Translations under genes and position numbers: made by a program
The notes under the pieces: generated by a model
The model's input: the letters and a program-made list of their open reading frames with translations, nothing else
Database searches by the model: none
Told to the model about the DNA's origin: nothing
Source: Verrucomicrobiota bacterium
GTDB lineage: Bacteria; Verrucomicrobiota; Verrucomicrobiia; Methylacidiphilales; JBCCWR01
Length of the DNA: 64,000 bases
NCBI GenBank assembly: GCA_039192515.1
Contig: JBCCXA010000008.1
Coordinates: 43,700-107,699 of the forward strand
Direction of reading: 5' to 3'
Shown: piece after piece, positions 9,232-18,316 of the stretch
How the letters are laid out: each line of letters starts with the position of its first letter
Numbering within the stretch: the first letter of the stretch is position 1

Positions 9232-10101
9232 TTACAAAACCGTTTTAAGAACAGTCCGTAGCTTTTTTTCGCTCTGATCACTCAAACCTACTAAGGGTAA
9301 TCTAACATCCTCAGAGATTAAGCCCTTAGCGGCCAAAGCTGCTTTAATGGGCACAGGATTTGTTTCTACAAATAAGGTTGTAAAAAAGCCGTATAATTTG
9401 CGGTGTTCTAGTTCTGCTTCCTTGAAGTTGCCGCTGAGTGCCAAGTCCACCATTTTCTTAACACGATCAGGAATCAGATTAGACGCCACACTGATCACAC
9501 CACTAGCACCGACACTAATGAACGGTAGGGTCAAACCATCGTCTCCAGATAGAATAATGAAGTCTTCTGGTAGCACTTGCCGCAAAGAACTTACTCGATC
9601 TACCGTTCCACCAGCTTCCTTAATTGCCACAATGTTGTCGGCATCTTGAGCCAAGCGAGCAACAGTTTCTTCTCCAATTGAAATACCACAGCGACCAGGG
9701 ATTGAGTAGAGGACCAAAGGGATTTCAACACTTTCGGCAATCGCCATGAAGTGCTTATAAAGTCCCTCCTGGCTGGGCTTATTGTAATACGGTGCAACCA
9801 ATAGGCAGGCATCAACACCCATAGACTCAGCACCGCTAGTAAGAGCAATAGCTTCCTTTGTTGAGTTAGCGCCTGTTCCAGCTACGACTTGAATTTTTTT
9901 ATCGGCCTCACGTACGGCAAGCTCGATTACTCGCAAATGCTCTTCTTCCGAAAGTGTAGGAGATTCCCCTGTTGTACCAACTGGCACTATACCCTCTACT
10001 GAGGCCTCAATTTGCTTGCAGATTAACTCTCTAAATGCTGAAGCGTCAATCATTCCATCTTTGAATGGTGTCACTAATGCTGTGTAAGTTCCTTTAAACA
10101 T
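9232..10101 (-). CDS. dapA: 4-hydroxy-tetrahydrodipicolinate synthase
   Basis: 289 residues. It condenses pyruvate with aspartate semialdehyde. TTGE (43-46), Tyr132 in the L-Y-S/N-I-P-x-R motif, the Schiff-base Lys161 in A-I-K-E-A-G-G, and a GDD motif near 190 identify it within the NAL/DHDPS TIM-barrel family. Placement between dapF and dapB excludes an N-acetylneuraminate lyase reading. Gaps of 12 bp to dapF and 15 bp to dapB support one transcript. Confidence 0.96.
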   Translation of the reverse strand: MFKGTYTALVTPFKDGMIDASAFRELICKQIEASVEGIVPVGTTGESPTLSEEEHLRVIELAVREADKKIQVVAGTGANSTKEAIALTSGAESMGVDACLLVAPYYNKPSQEGLYKHFMAIAESVEIPLVLYSIPGRCGISIGEETVARLAQDADNIVAIKEAGGTVDRVSSLRQVLPEDFIILSGDDGLTLPFISVGASGVISVASNLIPDRVKKMVDLALSGNFKEAELEHRKLYGFFTTLFVETNPVPIKAALAAKGLISEDVRLPLVGLSDQSEKKLRTVLKTVL

Positions 10102-10113
10102 AAATTGATCCCT

Positions 10114-10935
10114 TTAAATTTCTATAGTGCCCTTGTAACAAACTGTAGCAGGACCTGTTAGCGACACATCAGTAAATTTTTCGCTTTCTACATTAAATGC
10201 TACCTTAAGAGTAGGACCGCCTTGCACTTTTACTTTGATAGACTTGCCCATTCCTAATTTGAGGTGAGAAACTAAAGCAGCAGCGGTTACTCCTGTTCCA
10301 CAGGCTAAAGTTTCGTCTTCTACACCGCGTTCATAAGTTCTTACCCGAATAGCGTTCTTACCCGTCTGCTGTACAAAATTCACATTCGTTCCAGCCGGGC
10401 GAAATACCTCATGATTACGCACCTCTCTGCCCATTCTAGAAATATCTAGTGCCTCCAGGTCTTGGACAAAAATAAGTGCATGAGGAACTCCGGTATCTAG
10501 CGAATGAGCTTTGCATTTTCCTCCACTTAACTTGAGGGGTAAATCCAGCTTGAGATTCTTAGGGGCCGTTAACTGAACTTTCACTTCCTCATTAGGCAAA
10601 AACGTTGCTTTAATGACGCCGGCTTTAGTCATAAAGGAAACTTCATTGCGTTTCTTGGACAGTCCACAAAAATTCCTGAGGTAATTTGCAAAGCATCGAG
10701 CACCATTACCGCACATCTCAGCTTGGCCGCCATCAGCATTGTGATAACGCATCCGATAACTAATATCGCTAATAGAAGATTTTTCGGCTATTAGCATACC
10801 ATCAGCCCCTACTCCAAAATGACGATCACATATTTTAGCAATCTGTCTTTTGCTCAAAGAAAGATTATCTTTGAGATTATTGAGACAGACAAAATCATTA
10901 CCTGCCCCAGTCATTTTAACAAAGGCCAAGTTCAT
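10114..10935 (-). CDS. dapF: Diaminopimelate epimerase
   Basis: 273 residues. It interconverts LL- and meso-diaminopimelate by a two-cysteine mechanism. Both catalytic cysteines are visible: C75 in M-C-G-N-G-A-R-C and C212 in ACGTG. The N-terminal K-M-x-G-x-G-N-D-F motif is also present. The start codon overlaps the stop of lysA by 4 bp (ATGA type). Its product feeds both lysine synthesis (LysA) and peptidoglycan. Confidence 0.96.
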   Translation of the reverse strand: MNLAFVKMTGAGNDFVCLNNLKDNLSLSKRQIAKICDRHFGVGADGMLIAEKSSISDISYRMRYHNADGGQAEMCGNGARCFANYLRNFCGLSKKRNEVSFMTKAGVIKATFLPNEEVKVQLTAPKNLKLDLPLKLSGGKCKAHSLDTGVPHALIFVQDLEALDISRMGREVRNHEVFRPAGTNVNFVQQTGKNAIRVRTYERGVEDETLACGTGVTAAALVSHLKLGMGKSIKVKVQGGPTLKVAFNVESEKFTDVSLTGPATVCYKGTIEI

Positions 10936-12215
10936 AACACAGCTTCTCCTCTGATTAGGTCTCTTTCACTTTCCCGTTTACGAGCTAAATGAACTTTGCT
11001 GCCATCTACTAATAACTCAGCAGCCCGAGGACGGCTATTATAATTAGATGCCATAACAAACCCGTAGGCTCCCGCACTCAAAAAAGCCAAGCGATCCCCT
11101 GCTTCCAAAGGTGCAAGCAACTGATCCTTGCAGAATGTATCTCCTGATTCACAAATCGGACCCACTACATCACTCGATATGTATTCACCCTTCTTTGCCT
11201 TTAGTGGAACTATCTCATGATAGGCTTCATACATCGAAGGACGAACCAAATCATTCATTGCAGCATTCACAATGACAAAGTTCTTTTTCTCAGTGCGTTT
11301 GATATAAACGACCTCTGAAACCAAAATCCCGGCATTACCTGCAATAAATCTTCCAGGCTCGATCATGATTTTCAAACCGAGCGGTTTTAGTAAGGGAACT
11401 AATACATTTGCGTATGTTTCAGGCGTCATAGGAGGCTCATTCTGATTCTGCCACCACTGATCTGAACCGCTTTCCAAAGCAGGATCATATACGATACCTA
11501 TACCTCCACCTATATCAAAGAACTCAATTCCATATTGGTCACGTAATCGTTTCACCATAGGAATCATTTTTTCAATCGCAGCCTTAAAAGGTCCAGGAGT
11601 TGTGATTTGTGATCCAATATGAATTTGCACGCCACACATCTTTAGGTACTTCATCTTAGCGGCTCGCTCGTATAAGCCTTCGACTTCGTTATAAGCAATA
11701 CCAAATTTATTTTTGTAGGTACCTGTTGTAATTTTTTCATGAGTTCCTGCATCCACATCAGGATTTACTCTAAATGCTATTGGAGCTTTTTTCTTGAGTT
11801 TCTTTGCTATATGATGGATGAAATCAAGCTCCGCTGAGCTTTCCACAATAAAACAATAAACACCTTTTTTGATTGCATACTCAATCTCCTGGCGTGTTTT
11901 ACCTACTCCAGCAAAGGTACAGTCCTTAGCTTTCCCACCAGCCTTTAACACTCTAAAAAGCTCTCCCCCACTCACAATGTCAAAGGATGCACCCTCTTTA
12001 GCTAATAGAGACAGGACTGCTAGATTTGAATTAGCCTTCATTGCATAACAAATACGTATATCTAGACTATCTAAAGCTTTTCTTAACTTATGGTAATGCT
12101 GCTTGAGGGTATTAGCTGAATAAATGTATAAAGGCGTACCATACTTCTTCGCTAAAGCATCAATTGAATGCTTTTCAGCATAGAGCTTTCCTCTCTTTAA
12201 ATAAAAATCATGCAT
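10932..12215 (-). CDS. lysA: Diaminopimelate decarboxylase
   Basis: 427 residues. PLP-dependent decarboxylase making lysine from meso-diaminopimelate. Seen: PLP-binding Lys60 in Y-A-M-K-A-N, HIGSQ near 200, the glycine-rich DIGGGIGI, EPGRF, and the active-site CESGDTF in the C-terminal domain. The last of these marks LysA rather than arginine or ornithine decarboxylase. It lies 6 bp downstream of argH and overlaps dapF by 4 bp. A standard-length, intact enzyme. Confidence 0.96.
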   Translation of the reverse strand: MHDFYLKRGKLYAEKHSIDALAKKYGTPLYIYSANTLKQHYHKLRKALDSLDIRICYAMKANSNLAVLSLLAKEGASFDIVSGGELFRVLKAGGKAKDCTFAGVGKTRQEIEYAIKKGVYCFIVESSAELDFIHHIAKKLKKKAPIAFRVNPDVDAGTHEKITTGTYKNKFGIAYNEVEGLYERAAKMKYLKMCGVQIHIGSQITTPGPFKAAIEKMIPMVKRLRDQYGIEFFDIGGGIGIVYDPALESGSDQWWQNQNEPPMTPETYANVLVPLLKPLGLKIMIEPGRFIAGNAGILVSEVVYIKRTEKKNFVIVNAAMNDLVRPSMYEAYHEIVPLKAKKGEYISSDVVGPICESGDTFCKDQLLAPLEAGDRLAFLSAGAYGFVMASNYNSRPRAAELLVDGSKVHLARKRESERDLIRGEAVL

Positions 12216-12221
12216 ATTTTT

Positions 12222-13622
12222 CTAGTCCTTAGCCAATACCTTTCTCCAACGCTTCAATTGCGACTTCACCTGAGATAAACCCGGAGAACCCACTGTCTTG
12301 CGCTTTGTTAATGCTCTTTTTAAATTAAATATATCCGTTAAATCACTCTTCACTCTGGGATCTAAGGCCTGCCAATCCTCTGCCGTCAGTTCATTGAGAC
12401 CGCAAGAACGTATTTCTGCTAAAGCCACACCTTTACCCACAATCTCATGAGCTTGCCTAAAAGGCACACCTTGCTGCACCAATTCATCTGCAACATCTGT
12501 AGCCAAAAGATTGGCATCCGAAGCAGCTATCAGACATTTATCCTCCCTGACTCTAGTCACCTTGAGCATTCCGGCCATAACCTCTAAACAAATGCTTAAA
12601 GTATCAGCAGCATCAAACAGTTGCTCCTTATCTTCCTGTAAGTCGCGGTTGTAAGTCATCGGCAATCCCTTGATCAAGGTTAAAAGTGACATAAGATCAC
12701 CTACAACTCTGCCAGTCTTTCCACGAATTAACTCAGCTGCGTCAGGGTTTTTCTTCTGAGGCATCAAGCTGGATCCAGTAGTATAAGTGTCTCCTATTCG
12801 TACAAAGCCAAATTCCGCTGAAGACCATATAATGAGATCTTCGGCCAAACGAGATAGATGTACCATGATTTGAGAAGCTACAAAAACATACTCCAGAATA
12901 AAGTCGCGATCACTTACCGAATCTAGAGAATTTTGACTGACTTCTTCAAAGCCTAATTCCTTGGCAACTAGTTTACGATCTAACTGGATCGTGCTCCCAG
13001 CTATAGCACCTGAACCCAGAGGTAGCACATTCATACGCTTTCTAGCGTCAGACATGCGAGTATAGTCACGCTCAAGCATTTCTACGTAAGCTAAACAGTG
13101 ATGAGCAAAAGTTACTGGCTGTGCCCGCTGAAGATGCGTGTATCCAGGCAAGATCACTTCTTCATACTTTTCCGCTAAAGACACTAAGGTCTTCTGCAGA
13201 TTTCTAATGGCACTTTTATCTACATCAATTTCTTCCATGACCCACATCCGCATATCAGTTGCCACCTGATCATTACGACTGCGCCCGGTATGAAGCTTTG
13301 CTCCTGCGGGAACTACATGGGTTAGGGCTGACTCAATATTCATGTGAAGATCTTCAAATTCCTCACTCCAATTAAAGAGGTCTTCATCAATCTTTAATTC
13401 TATATCTTTAAGCCCCTTTTGTATTTGACTCAATTCACGCGCCGAAAGAACACCAATCTTCTGTAGCATTCTAGCATGAGCAATACTGCCTTTAATATCC
13501 TGCCGATAGAGTCTTTTATCATAAGAAACCGATTGCGAAAATGCCTGCATCAATGCAGCGGTTTTTTCTCCAAAACGCCCTCCCCACAACGCTGAATGAC
13601 CTTTTCCTGCTTTCTGACTCAT
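12222..13622 (-). CDS. argH: Argininosuccinate lyase
   Basis: 466 residues from the ATG chosen here (MSQKAGKG.. then LWGGRF). It splits argininosuccinate into arginine and fumarate. The superfamily signature G-S-S-L-M-P-Q-K-K-N-P, the T-G-R-S-R-N-D-Q segment and the H-L-Q-R-A-Q-P motif are present. A GTG nine codons upstream (13649) is in frame, but the family normally begins close to LWGGRF and an AGAAAG stretch precedes the ATG, so I prefer 13622. It heads the block argH-lysA-dapF-dapA-dapB, joining arginine and lysine biosynthesis. Confidence 0.94.
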   Translation of the reverse strand: MSQKAGKGHSALWGGRFGEKTAALMQAFSQSVSYDKRLYRQDIKGSIAHARMLQKIGVLSARELSQIQKGLKDIELKIDEDLFNWSEEFEDLHMNIESALTHVVPAGAKLHTGRSRNDQVATDMRMWVMEEIDVDKSAIRNLQKTLVSLAEKYEEVILPGYTHLQRAQPVTFAHHCLAYVEMLERDYTRMSDARKRMNVLPLGSGAIAGSTIQLDRKLVAKELGFEEVSQNSLDSVSDRDFILEYVFVASQIMVHLSRLAEDLIIWSSAEFGFVRIGDTYTTGSSLMPQKKNPDAAELIRGKTGRVVGDLMSLLTLIKGLPMTYNRDLQEDKEQLFDAADTLSICLEVMAGMLKVTRVREDKCLIAASDANLLATDVADELVQQGVPFRQAHEIVGKGVALAEIRSCGLNELTAEDWQALDPRVKSDLTDIFNLKRALTKRKTVGSPGLSQVKSQLKRWRKVLAKD

Positions 13623-13713
13623 GATTAAATTCTTTCTACACAGCTCCACTATCGATAATACAAATACTTTAGCACTTAAGACAATGATCCCGTGTCTATT
13701 TGTCCTCTAGCTG

Positions 13714-14622
13714 CTACTTAACATGCTTGGCTCTTTTTTTGAAATTAGTCCTCCTAGACTGTTTTCCAGTGGATGACTTACCATCAACTTTAGCTTTATG
13801 AGGACTTGAGGCTGGTCGTCCTGCCACACTCTGCTTTGGTAATTTTGACTTATCCTTAACACTTTTCTTATCAGATTTATCTTTACTGAGATTCTTTTCG
13901 CGTCGCTCTGGCTTACCTCTGTCGCCAAGACGAGCACCTAGCAAATCGCGCTGAATTTCCTCATCTTTTAAATATCTCCATTTTCCAGTTTTTAAAGCAC
14001 CTATCTCCAAATTACCTATCTGAACACGCTTAAGTTGACGCACTTTATACCCAACTCTTAGAAACATCAACCGGATCTGACGCTTCAAGCCCTGTGTCAG
14101 GATGACTTTGACCCATTTACCATTCAAATGATAAATAGATTCCATATTAGCAAAACCAGACTCAATTAAAAAACCTTTCTTCATTTTAGGCGCCAGAGCA
14201 AAATCGAACTCTCTGTCCAACTTAACGAAATAAATCTTAGGAACTTTATGTTTTGGATGAGATAGTTTCTGCGATAAATCTCCATCATTCGTCATTACCA
14301 GCATGCCTTCGCTATCCACATCCAAACGTCCTATATAAAACATTCTGGGAAGATCACTTGGCAAATAGTCAAAGACAGTCTTGTTCATCCCTTGAGGTTC
14401 TGTTGAGCAGATAACACCAGATGGCTTGTTCAATAGCACCGTAACTGAGCGCTCGGATCTAACTTTCTTGCCATCAACCGTTACATGCGCGTCCAGTTCC
14501 ACTTGATAGGATAAATTTCGAACTAAGTGCCCATTGACTTTGACTCTACCTTCTAAGATCATAGCCTCACTGCTACGCCTGGAGGCCAAGCCAGTGCTGG
14601 CTAAATATTTGTTAATCCTCAT
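13714..14622 (-). CDS. rRNA pseudouridine synthase, RsuA/RluB family
   Basis: 302 residues. An N-terminal S4 RNA-binding domain (about 1-60) is followed by a RsuA/RluB/E/F-type catalytic domain with the signature GRLDVDSEGMLVMTNDGDL, whose Asp in GRLD is the nucleophile. After about residue 235 there is an unusual tail of about 65 residues, rich in Lys, Ser and Arg, probably disordered and RNA-contacting. RluB (23S U2605) is the most likely orthologue because of the tail, but RsuA or RluF cannot be excluded. No clear ribosome-binding site is visible before the ATG. Confidence 0.88.
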   Translation of the reverse strand: MRINKYLASTGLASRRSSEAMILEGRVKVNGHLVRNLSYQVELDAHVTVDGKKVRSERSVTVLLNKPSGVICSTEPQGMNKTVFDYLPSDLPRMFYIGRLDVDSEGMLVMTNDGDLSQKLSHPKHKVPKIYFVKLDREFDFALAPKMKKGFLIESGFANMESIYHLNGKWVKVILTQGLKRQIRLMFLRVGYKVRQLKRVQIGNLEIGALKTGKWRYLKDEEIQRDLLGARLGDRGKPERREKNLSKDKSDKKSVKDKSKLPKQSVAGRPASSPHKAKVDGKSSTGKQSRRTNFKKRAKHVK

Positions 14623-14636
14623 GAATGATGTCGACT

Positions 14637-14669
14637 AAAAAAAAGGCCAAGTGCTTGAGTCACTTGGCC
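14637..14669 (-). terminator. Rho-independent terminator behind the small basic protein gene
   Basis: A perfect 9-bp stem (GGCCAAGTG paired with CACTTGGCC) with a 7-nt loop is followed on the minus strand by eight T residues. It lies 26 bp past the stop codon of the 51-residue small basic protein gene and 15 bp before the pseudouridine synthase start. It therefore separates that short transcript from the downstream biosynthetic run. It is the clearest intrinsic terminator in the window. Confidence 0.88.
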
Positions 14670-14694
14670 GAATACAGAAAATTATCACTAAAAT

Positions 14695-14850
14695 CTAAAA
14701 ATCCGCCTTTGTTTTCGGTAACCCAATGACTTTCTGACCATCTTTCCATTTACCCTGCTTTTTGAGAACTTCTACTCTCTCGAAACGCTTGAGCACATTG
14801 CGCTTTATCGCAATACCTCCTGATCCTCTTAAACTCTTGTGCTGTGACAT
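14695..14850 (-). CDS. Small basic protein (Verrucomicrobia/Chlamydiae/Planctomycetes family)
   Basis: 51 residues beginning MSQHKSLRGSGGIAIKRNV and ending GLPKTKADF, reading from ATG at 14850 to TAG at 14695. Nineteen residues are Lys, Arg or His. The pattern M-S-Q-H-x-S-L-R..K-R-N-V-L-K-R-F-E-R-V..L-K-x-x-G-x-W..G-L-P-K-T-K is, from memory, that of the conserved 'small basic protein' family restricted to the PVC bacteria (TIGR04137-type). Function is unknown; charge and ribosomal-protein-like composition suggest nucleic-acid or ribosome binding. An AGGAGG-like stretch lies inside the ORF rather than before it. A strong terminator follows, so it is probably expressed alone. Confidence 0.88.
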   Translation of the reverse strand: MSQHKSLRGSGGIAIKRNVLKRFERVEVLKKQGKWKDGQKVIGLPKTKADF

Positions 14851-15685
14851 AAGCGACGCATAATACTCTTTGATCTAATTGATGCAAGTTTATTATTAGA
14901 CGTTCCCATCCCACTGTTTTCCTTATTTTAGGAGTTTTCTATTGATTTTCCTGCTGAGAATAAACCTTCTAAGATTTTGCCTCAGAGCATCCGCATTACT
15001 CCCATCTCAAGCGAAAAAACATCTCAATTGTGAGCCACAGAATGCTCTCCGCTTCTTTTTTCACGGAAGGTATGATTGGCGAATAAGACATTTAGTAATC
15101 CGTAATTCTCCTGACGTATAAGTAAAGCATCCATTGAATACAGATGATCTAATGAAGTTGAAATAGATGCATCGCCGCTTAACCAAACAGAGTGACGAAG
15201 ATGTATCGAGCACATCGTCCTAGCGTAACTCGTGACAAGCAAGAGATGGGAACGCTACCAAGCGCAGAGCACTAATCGAGATAGAATAGCTACATGGGTC
15301 TCAAAAGATGATATTTAAATGTCTCTATATTACTTAAAGCCAAGATCTTACGTAAATCCTAAGGTCTCTATAGCATGACCTAAGTTTAATGATTTAACAT
15401 TCAATATTAGGGCTGCTAAGGGAGCTTCAAGTACCAAAATATGAATCTCTCCATATTTAGCAAATACTTATGCAGTGTCAGTTTATCAACTTATACAGAC
15501 ATAAAAGTTAAAAAAAAGTAAACTATTCCTTGCAAAATCTGTTTATAATGACACATTGACGTTGATTAATTGCTCTCTAGTTAGTCTTTTGTGACATACA
15601 AACCATATATAGAATGTTAAGACTATCTTAAGATCATGCTACAACTCATATAAATACCATAATAAGGTTTGGAGAAGGGAAAATA
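14851..15685. other. Gene-poor 835-bp intergenic region
   Basis: I find no supported gene here. It must hold the promoter of the small basic protein gene (minus) at its left end and that of the NtrC-like regulator (plus) at its right end. A minus-strand reading frame of 72 codons at 15024-15242 begins with TTG and matches nothing I recognise. A 10-bp inverted repeat (CGTTCCCATC at 14901-14910 and its complement at 15245-15254) brackets that frame. The right third is very AT-rich. No tRNA, tmRNA, RNase P or SRP RNA motif is visible on either strand. Confidence 0.5.
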
Positions 15686-17062
15686 ATGAAGAGAATTCTA
15701 GTAATTGATGATGAAAAGGGGCCACGCGACGCCGTAGCTGAGGCATTTAGATCAACTCACCACGTTCTTTCAGCAAGCAGCTCCGTAGATGCTATAGAAG
15801 TATTAAGGAATGACCATGTAGATCTCGTGCTCTTAGATATTGTGATGCCAGAAAAAAATGGAATGGAATTTCTGCAGGAACTCCGTGTGATGTACCCAGA
15901 CCTTCCCGTCATCATGGTAAGTGCTGTGACATCTACCCGAACCATGGCCGAGGCCATACGACTTGGAGCTGTCGATTTTATTTCAAAACCATTCGAAGCC
16001 GAAGACCTCAGAACCATCGCTGAACAATCGCTTGTTCACACATCGGTCAGAAGACAATTGGAAGCAAATCGTCGTGAACAAGTCATCCAAAGCCCCTCCC
16101 ATACAATGATTGGTGAGACCATGGCTTTTCAACATGTTTTACACAAATGCTTACGACAAACCGCAAAGTCTGACCCTTTACTCATTGAAGGCGAGCGAGG
16201 AACTGGGAAAAAGTTACTTGCACGCCATATTCACAACATTGGAGTGCGCAGTAATCAACCATTTATAGTGTTACGTTGTTCCTCCCTGCCCTCCCACCTA
16301 ATTGAAGTAGAACTCTTTGGGCAGGGCAATGATAAGCCTTCTGCTACTTCAGAGCTTGAAACTATGGGACGAGTTGACCTTGCATCCTCAGGCACTTTAC
16401 TATTAGAAGATGCTCATATCCTATCGCCCGAATTGCAAATGAATTTGGTAAAAATTATCAAAGACAAGTTATTCACGCGAGCAAGCAGTCAACAGGAAGT
16501 AAAAACTGATGTTAGGCTAATTTTTATTCGGTCACTTCAAGCAGACGAAGACCCAAAACAAGGCTTTATCCCTGAGCTACAATCTATTTTAGATGTCAAT
16601 AGAATCTCTGTTCCTGCACTACGCAACAGAAAAGAGGATGTTCCGCTACTGGGTTACTTCTTCTTGAATCACTTCAAAAAACAGCTCAACGCGGAGATGT
16701 CGGATATTGAGAGTGAGGCTATGGAGAAATTAAGAGACTATAGTTGGCCAGGTAATATTGTAGAGCTACGCAATGTCATTGAGCGTGCAGTTATAGTAGA
16801 AGGAGTTAGCCGAACACTAAAATCTTCTTTCCTTCCTGAAGAAATCCGTGGCAGAGAGTTTGAATTAGATTTCAATCCCGAAGACATAGCTATTGAAGGA
16901 AGCCTCGAGGAAATGGTGAACGCTTTTCAGCGTAAGATTATTACAAAAGCACTGACTCAGGCTCGAGGTAGACAAGTAGGCGCAGCAAGGCTACTGAATA
17001 CAACTCCTAGAATTCTAAATCATAGAATTAAGCAGTTAAATATCAAAACAGTGGCCAAATAA
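15686..17062 (+). CDS. NtrC-family response regulator lacking the sigma-54 contact loop
   Basis: 458 residues. A receiver domain (1-115; acidic D8/D9, phosphoacceptor D51, K101) is joined to a AAA+ domain (about 140-375; P-loop GERGTGKK 169-176) and a Fis-type helix-turn-helix (about 405-455). The segment that normally reads ELFGHEKGAFTGA is here ELFG (209-212) followed by QGNDKPSATSE, so the GAFTGA sigma-54 contact loop is absent. Walker B reads LLLEDA with Asp and Glu swapped relative to LDE. It probably does not activate sigma-54 promoters; a phosphorylation-controlled DNA-binding role is more likely. A GGAGAAGG ribosome-binding site precedes the ATG. No sensor kinase gene is adjacent. Confidence 0.85.
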   Translation: MKRILVIDDEKGPRDAVAEAFRSTHHVLSASSSVDAIEVLRNDHVDLVLLDIVMPEKNGMEFLQELRVMYPDLPVIMVSAVTSTRTMAEAIRLGAVDFISKPFEAEDLRTIAEQSLVHTSVRRQLEANRREQVIQSPSHTMIGETMAFQHVLHKCLRQTAKSDPLLIEGERGTGKKLLARHIHNIGVRSNQPFIVLRCSSLPSHLIEVELFGQGNDKPSATSELETMGRVDLASSGTLLLEDAHILSPELQMNLVKIIKDKLFTRASSQQEVKTDVRLIFIRSLQADEDPKQGFIPELQSILDVNRISVPALRNRKEDVPLLGYFFLNHFKKQLNAEMSDIESEAMEKLRDYSWPGNIVELRNVIERAVIVEGVSRTLKSSFLPEEIRGREFELDFNPEDIAIEGSLEEMVNAFQRKIITKALTQARGRQVGAARLLNTTPRILNHRIKQLNIKTVAK

Positions 17063-17118
17063 ATCTATCGTTGTAATCATTTTGATGAGAGGGATTGAGA
17101 ATAAAATTATTTGAAAAT

Positions 17119-17445
17119 CTAGAAAAGCCATCCAAATAACTTGATTCCACCAAACTGCTTACGCTCCTCTTCTTCATTGAGTTTTTCTTCGTGGAGAAAA
17201 GGCATGGTTAATGTAGTTTGGCCTACACCTAAATCATAACTGGCACTGGGGCTGATAACCTCAAGGCCCCTCTCCGATATCATGAAAATAACTCCTGTAG
17301 CTTTCGGCTTAGAGATGTCCTCCGATTTCTTTGAGATGGAAGGCTGGCTTTTCTTAACAATAGGCGCACGTAATTCAGCTTCATTCTCAGCCCGAAGCGA
17401 GGAAACGGTTAAAATGAGCACCATCATCGAAAATACGCATCTCAT
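17119..17445 (-). CDS. Exported hypothetical protein
   Basis: 108 residues from the ATG at 17445; an in-frame ATG seven codons upstream gives a less signal-like N-terminus (MFFYYIG). The first 20 residues (MRCVFSMMVLILTVSSLRA) look like a Sec signal peptide with cleavage after S-L-R-A. The mature part has a Ser/Lys-rich linker, then a compact region with VIFMISERGLEVISPSASYDLG. I do not recognise a family. It lies between the NtrC-like regulator and ruvC, convergent with the former. Confidence 0.6.
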   Translation of the reverse strand: MRCVFSMMVLILTVSSLRAENEAELRAPIVKKSQPSISKKSEDISKPKATGVIFMISERGLEVISPSASYDLGVGQTTLTMPFLHEEKLNEEEERKQFGGIKLFGWLF

Positions 17446-17567
17446 ACCTATATAATAAAAGAACAAAGCTGCGGTTTGTCAAATCACAAGAAGCTCCCAT
17501 TTACATTTCTTGCGATCTAAAAAATCTTACTGCTTTCTGCGAAAACTTAGTATGTTATGCTACATAG

Positions 17568-18050
17568 ATGCGTATCTTAGGAATTGATCCTTCACTTCGA
17601 TGCACCGGTTATGGAATAATTGAAATCAGGCAAAGCGCCCCGCCTAGAACTATTACTTTTGGGTCAATTAAGAACCAAAACAAGCTGACTCATGCTAAAT
17701 GTTTTTTTATTATTACAAGAACTCTCCAAGACCTTATTGAGGAATTTAATCCCGATGAAGCTTCGATTGAAAATATCATCTATGTGCAGAATTCTAAGAC
17801 TGCCATAGGTCTTGGAGGCGCCAGGGCAGCAGCGCTTATCGCCCTCGAACAAGCTGGCTTGCCAATTTTCGAATACCCCGCCAAGATCATTAAAAAAGGA
17901 GCTACAGGAACAGGCAATGCAGCTAAAAACCAAGTAGGATTTATGATGCGTTCTATTTTGGGGCTTGATCAAACTCCCACCCCTGACGAAGGAGACGCTT
18001 TGGCTGCAGCATTAACGCACAGCCAAAATTTACACCGTAGAACGCACTGA
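17568..18050 (+). CDS. ruvC: Holliday junction resolvase RuvC
   Basis: 160 residues. It cuts Holliday junctions in recombination repair with RuvAB. MRILGIDPSLRCTGYG at the N-terminus contains the first catalytic Asp (D7). The second acidic residue lies in E-A-S-I-E-N, and the C-terminal D-E-G-D-A-L-A-A-A-L motif supplies the last two. The K-x-x-x-G-x-G-x-A-x-K-x-Q-V segment is characteristic. It stands alone; ruvA and ruvB are not in the window. Confidence 0.93.
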   Translation: MRILGIDPSLRCTGYGIIEIRQSAPPRTITFGSIKNQNKLTHAKCFFIITRTLQDLIEEFNPDEASIENIIYVQNSKTAIGLGGARAAALIALEQAGLPIFEYPAKIIKKGATGTGNAAKNQVGFMMRSILGLDQTPTPDEGDALAAALTHSQNLHRRTH

Positions 18051-18106
18051 GTTTGCTGTTTAACTAAAAGAGCCAAGCTAGACAGCTTTTATCCCTACTT
18101 ACTAAA

Positions 18107-18316
18107 TTAATCAGAATCATCACCTTCGAACTCAATGATAGCATTTAAGGCTTTCGCAAAATCCTTCATTCCCGTAGAAGGAAGAATGATAGTATCACGC
18201 CTGCCATTAACATCTTCAGTGATTTTAAGGAATCTACCTCTCTCGTTTTCCTTTAGATCAAAATAAAATTGCTTTCTTTCTACAGCAATTTTCTCGCTAA
18301 TTAGAAGATTATCCAT
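18107..18316 (-). CDS. PUR-like nucleic-acid-binding protein (DUF3276 family)
   Basis: 69 residues. The sequence ERKQFYFDLKENERGRFLKITED followed by R-R-D-T-I-I-h-P matches the PUR repeat found in bacterial PUR-alpha-like proteins, which bind single-stranded DNA or RNA. One PUR repeat is present, so a dimer is expected. GGGAG lies 6 nt before the ATG, a good ribosome-binding site. A promoter-like sequence lies about 130 bp upstream, leaving a structured-looking leader. It converges with ruvC. Physiological role in these bacteria is not established. Confidence 0.8.
   Translation of the reverse strand: MDNLLISEKIAVERKQFYFDLKENERGRFLKITEDVNGRRDTIILPSTGMKDFAKALNAIIEFEGDDSD

Noticed and set aside
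15024..15242. 72-codon minus-strand reading frame in the large gap
   Set aside because: TTG start, no recognisable family, no ribosome-binding site and no signal peptide; not supported as a gene and kept only as part of the gap description.
14901..15254. 10-bp inverted repeat as the ends of an insertion sequence
   Set aside because: A 10-bp match across about 350 bp can arise by chance, no transposase is encoded and no flanking target duplication is seen.
18075..18090. Terminator between ruvC and the PUR-like gene
   Set aside because: Stem of only 5 bp (AAGCT/AGCTT) with a short T-run; too weak to call.
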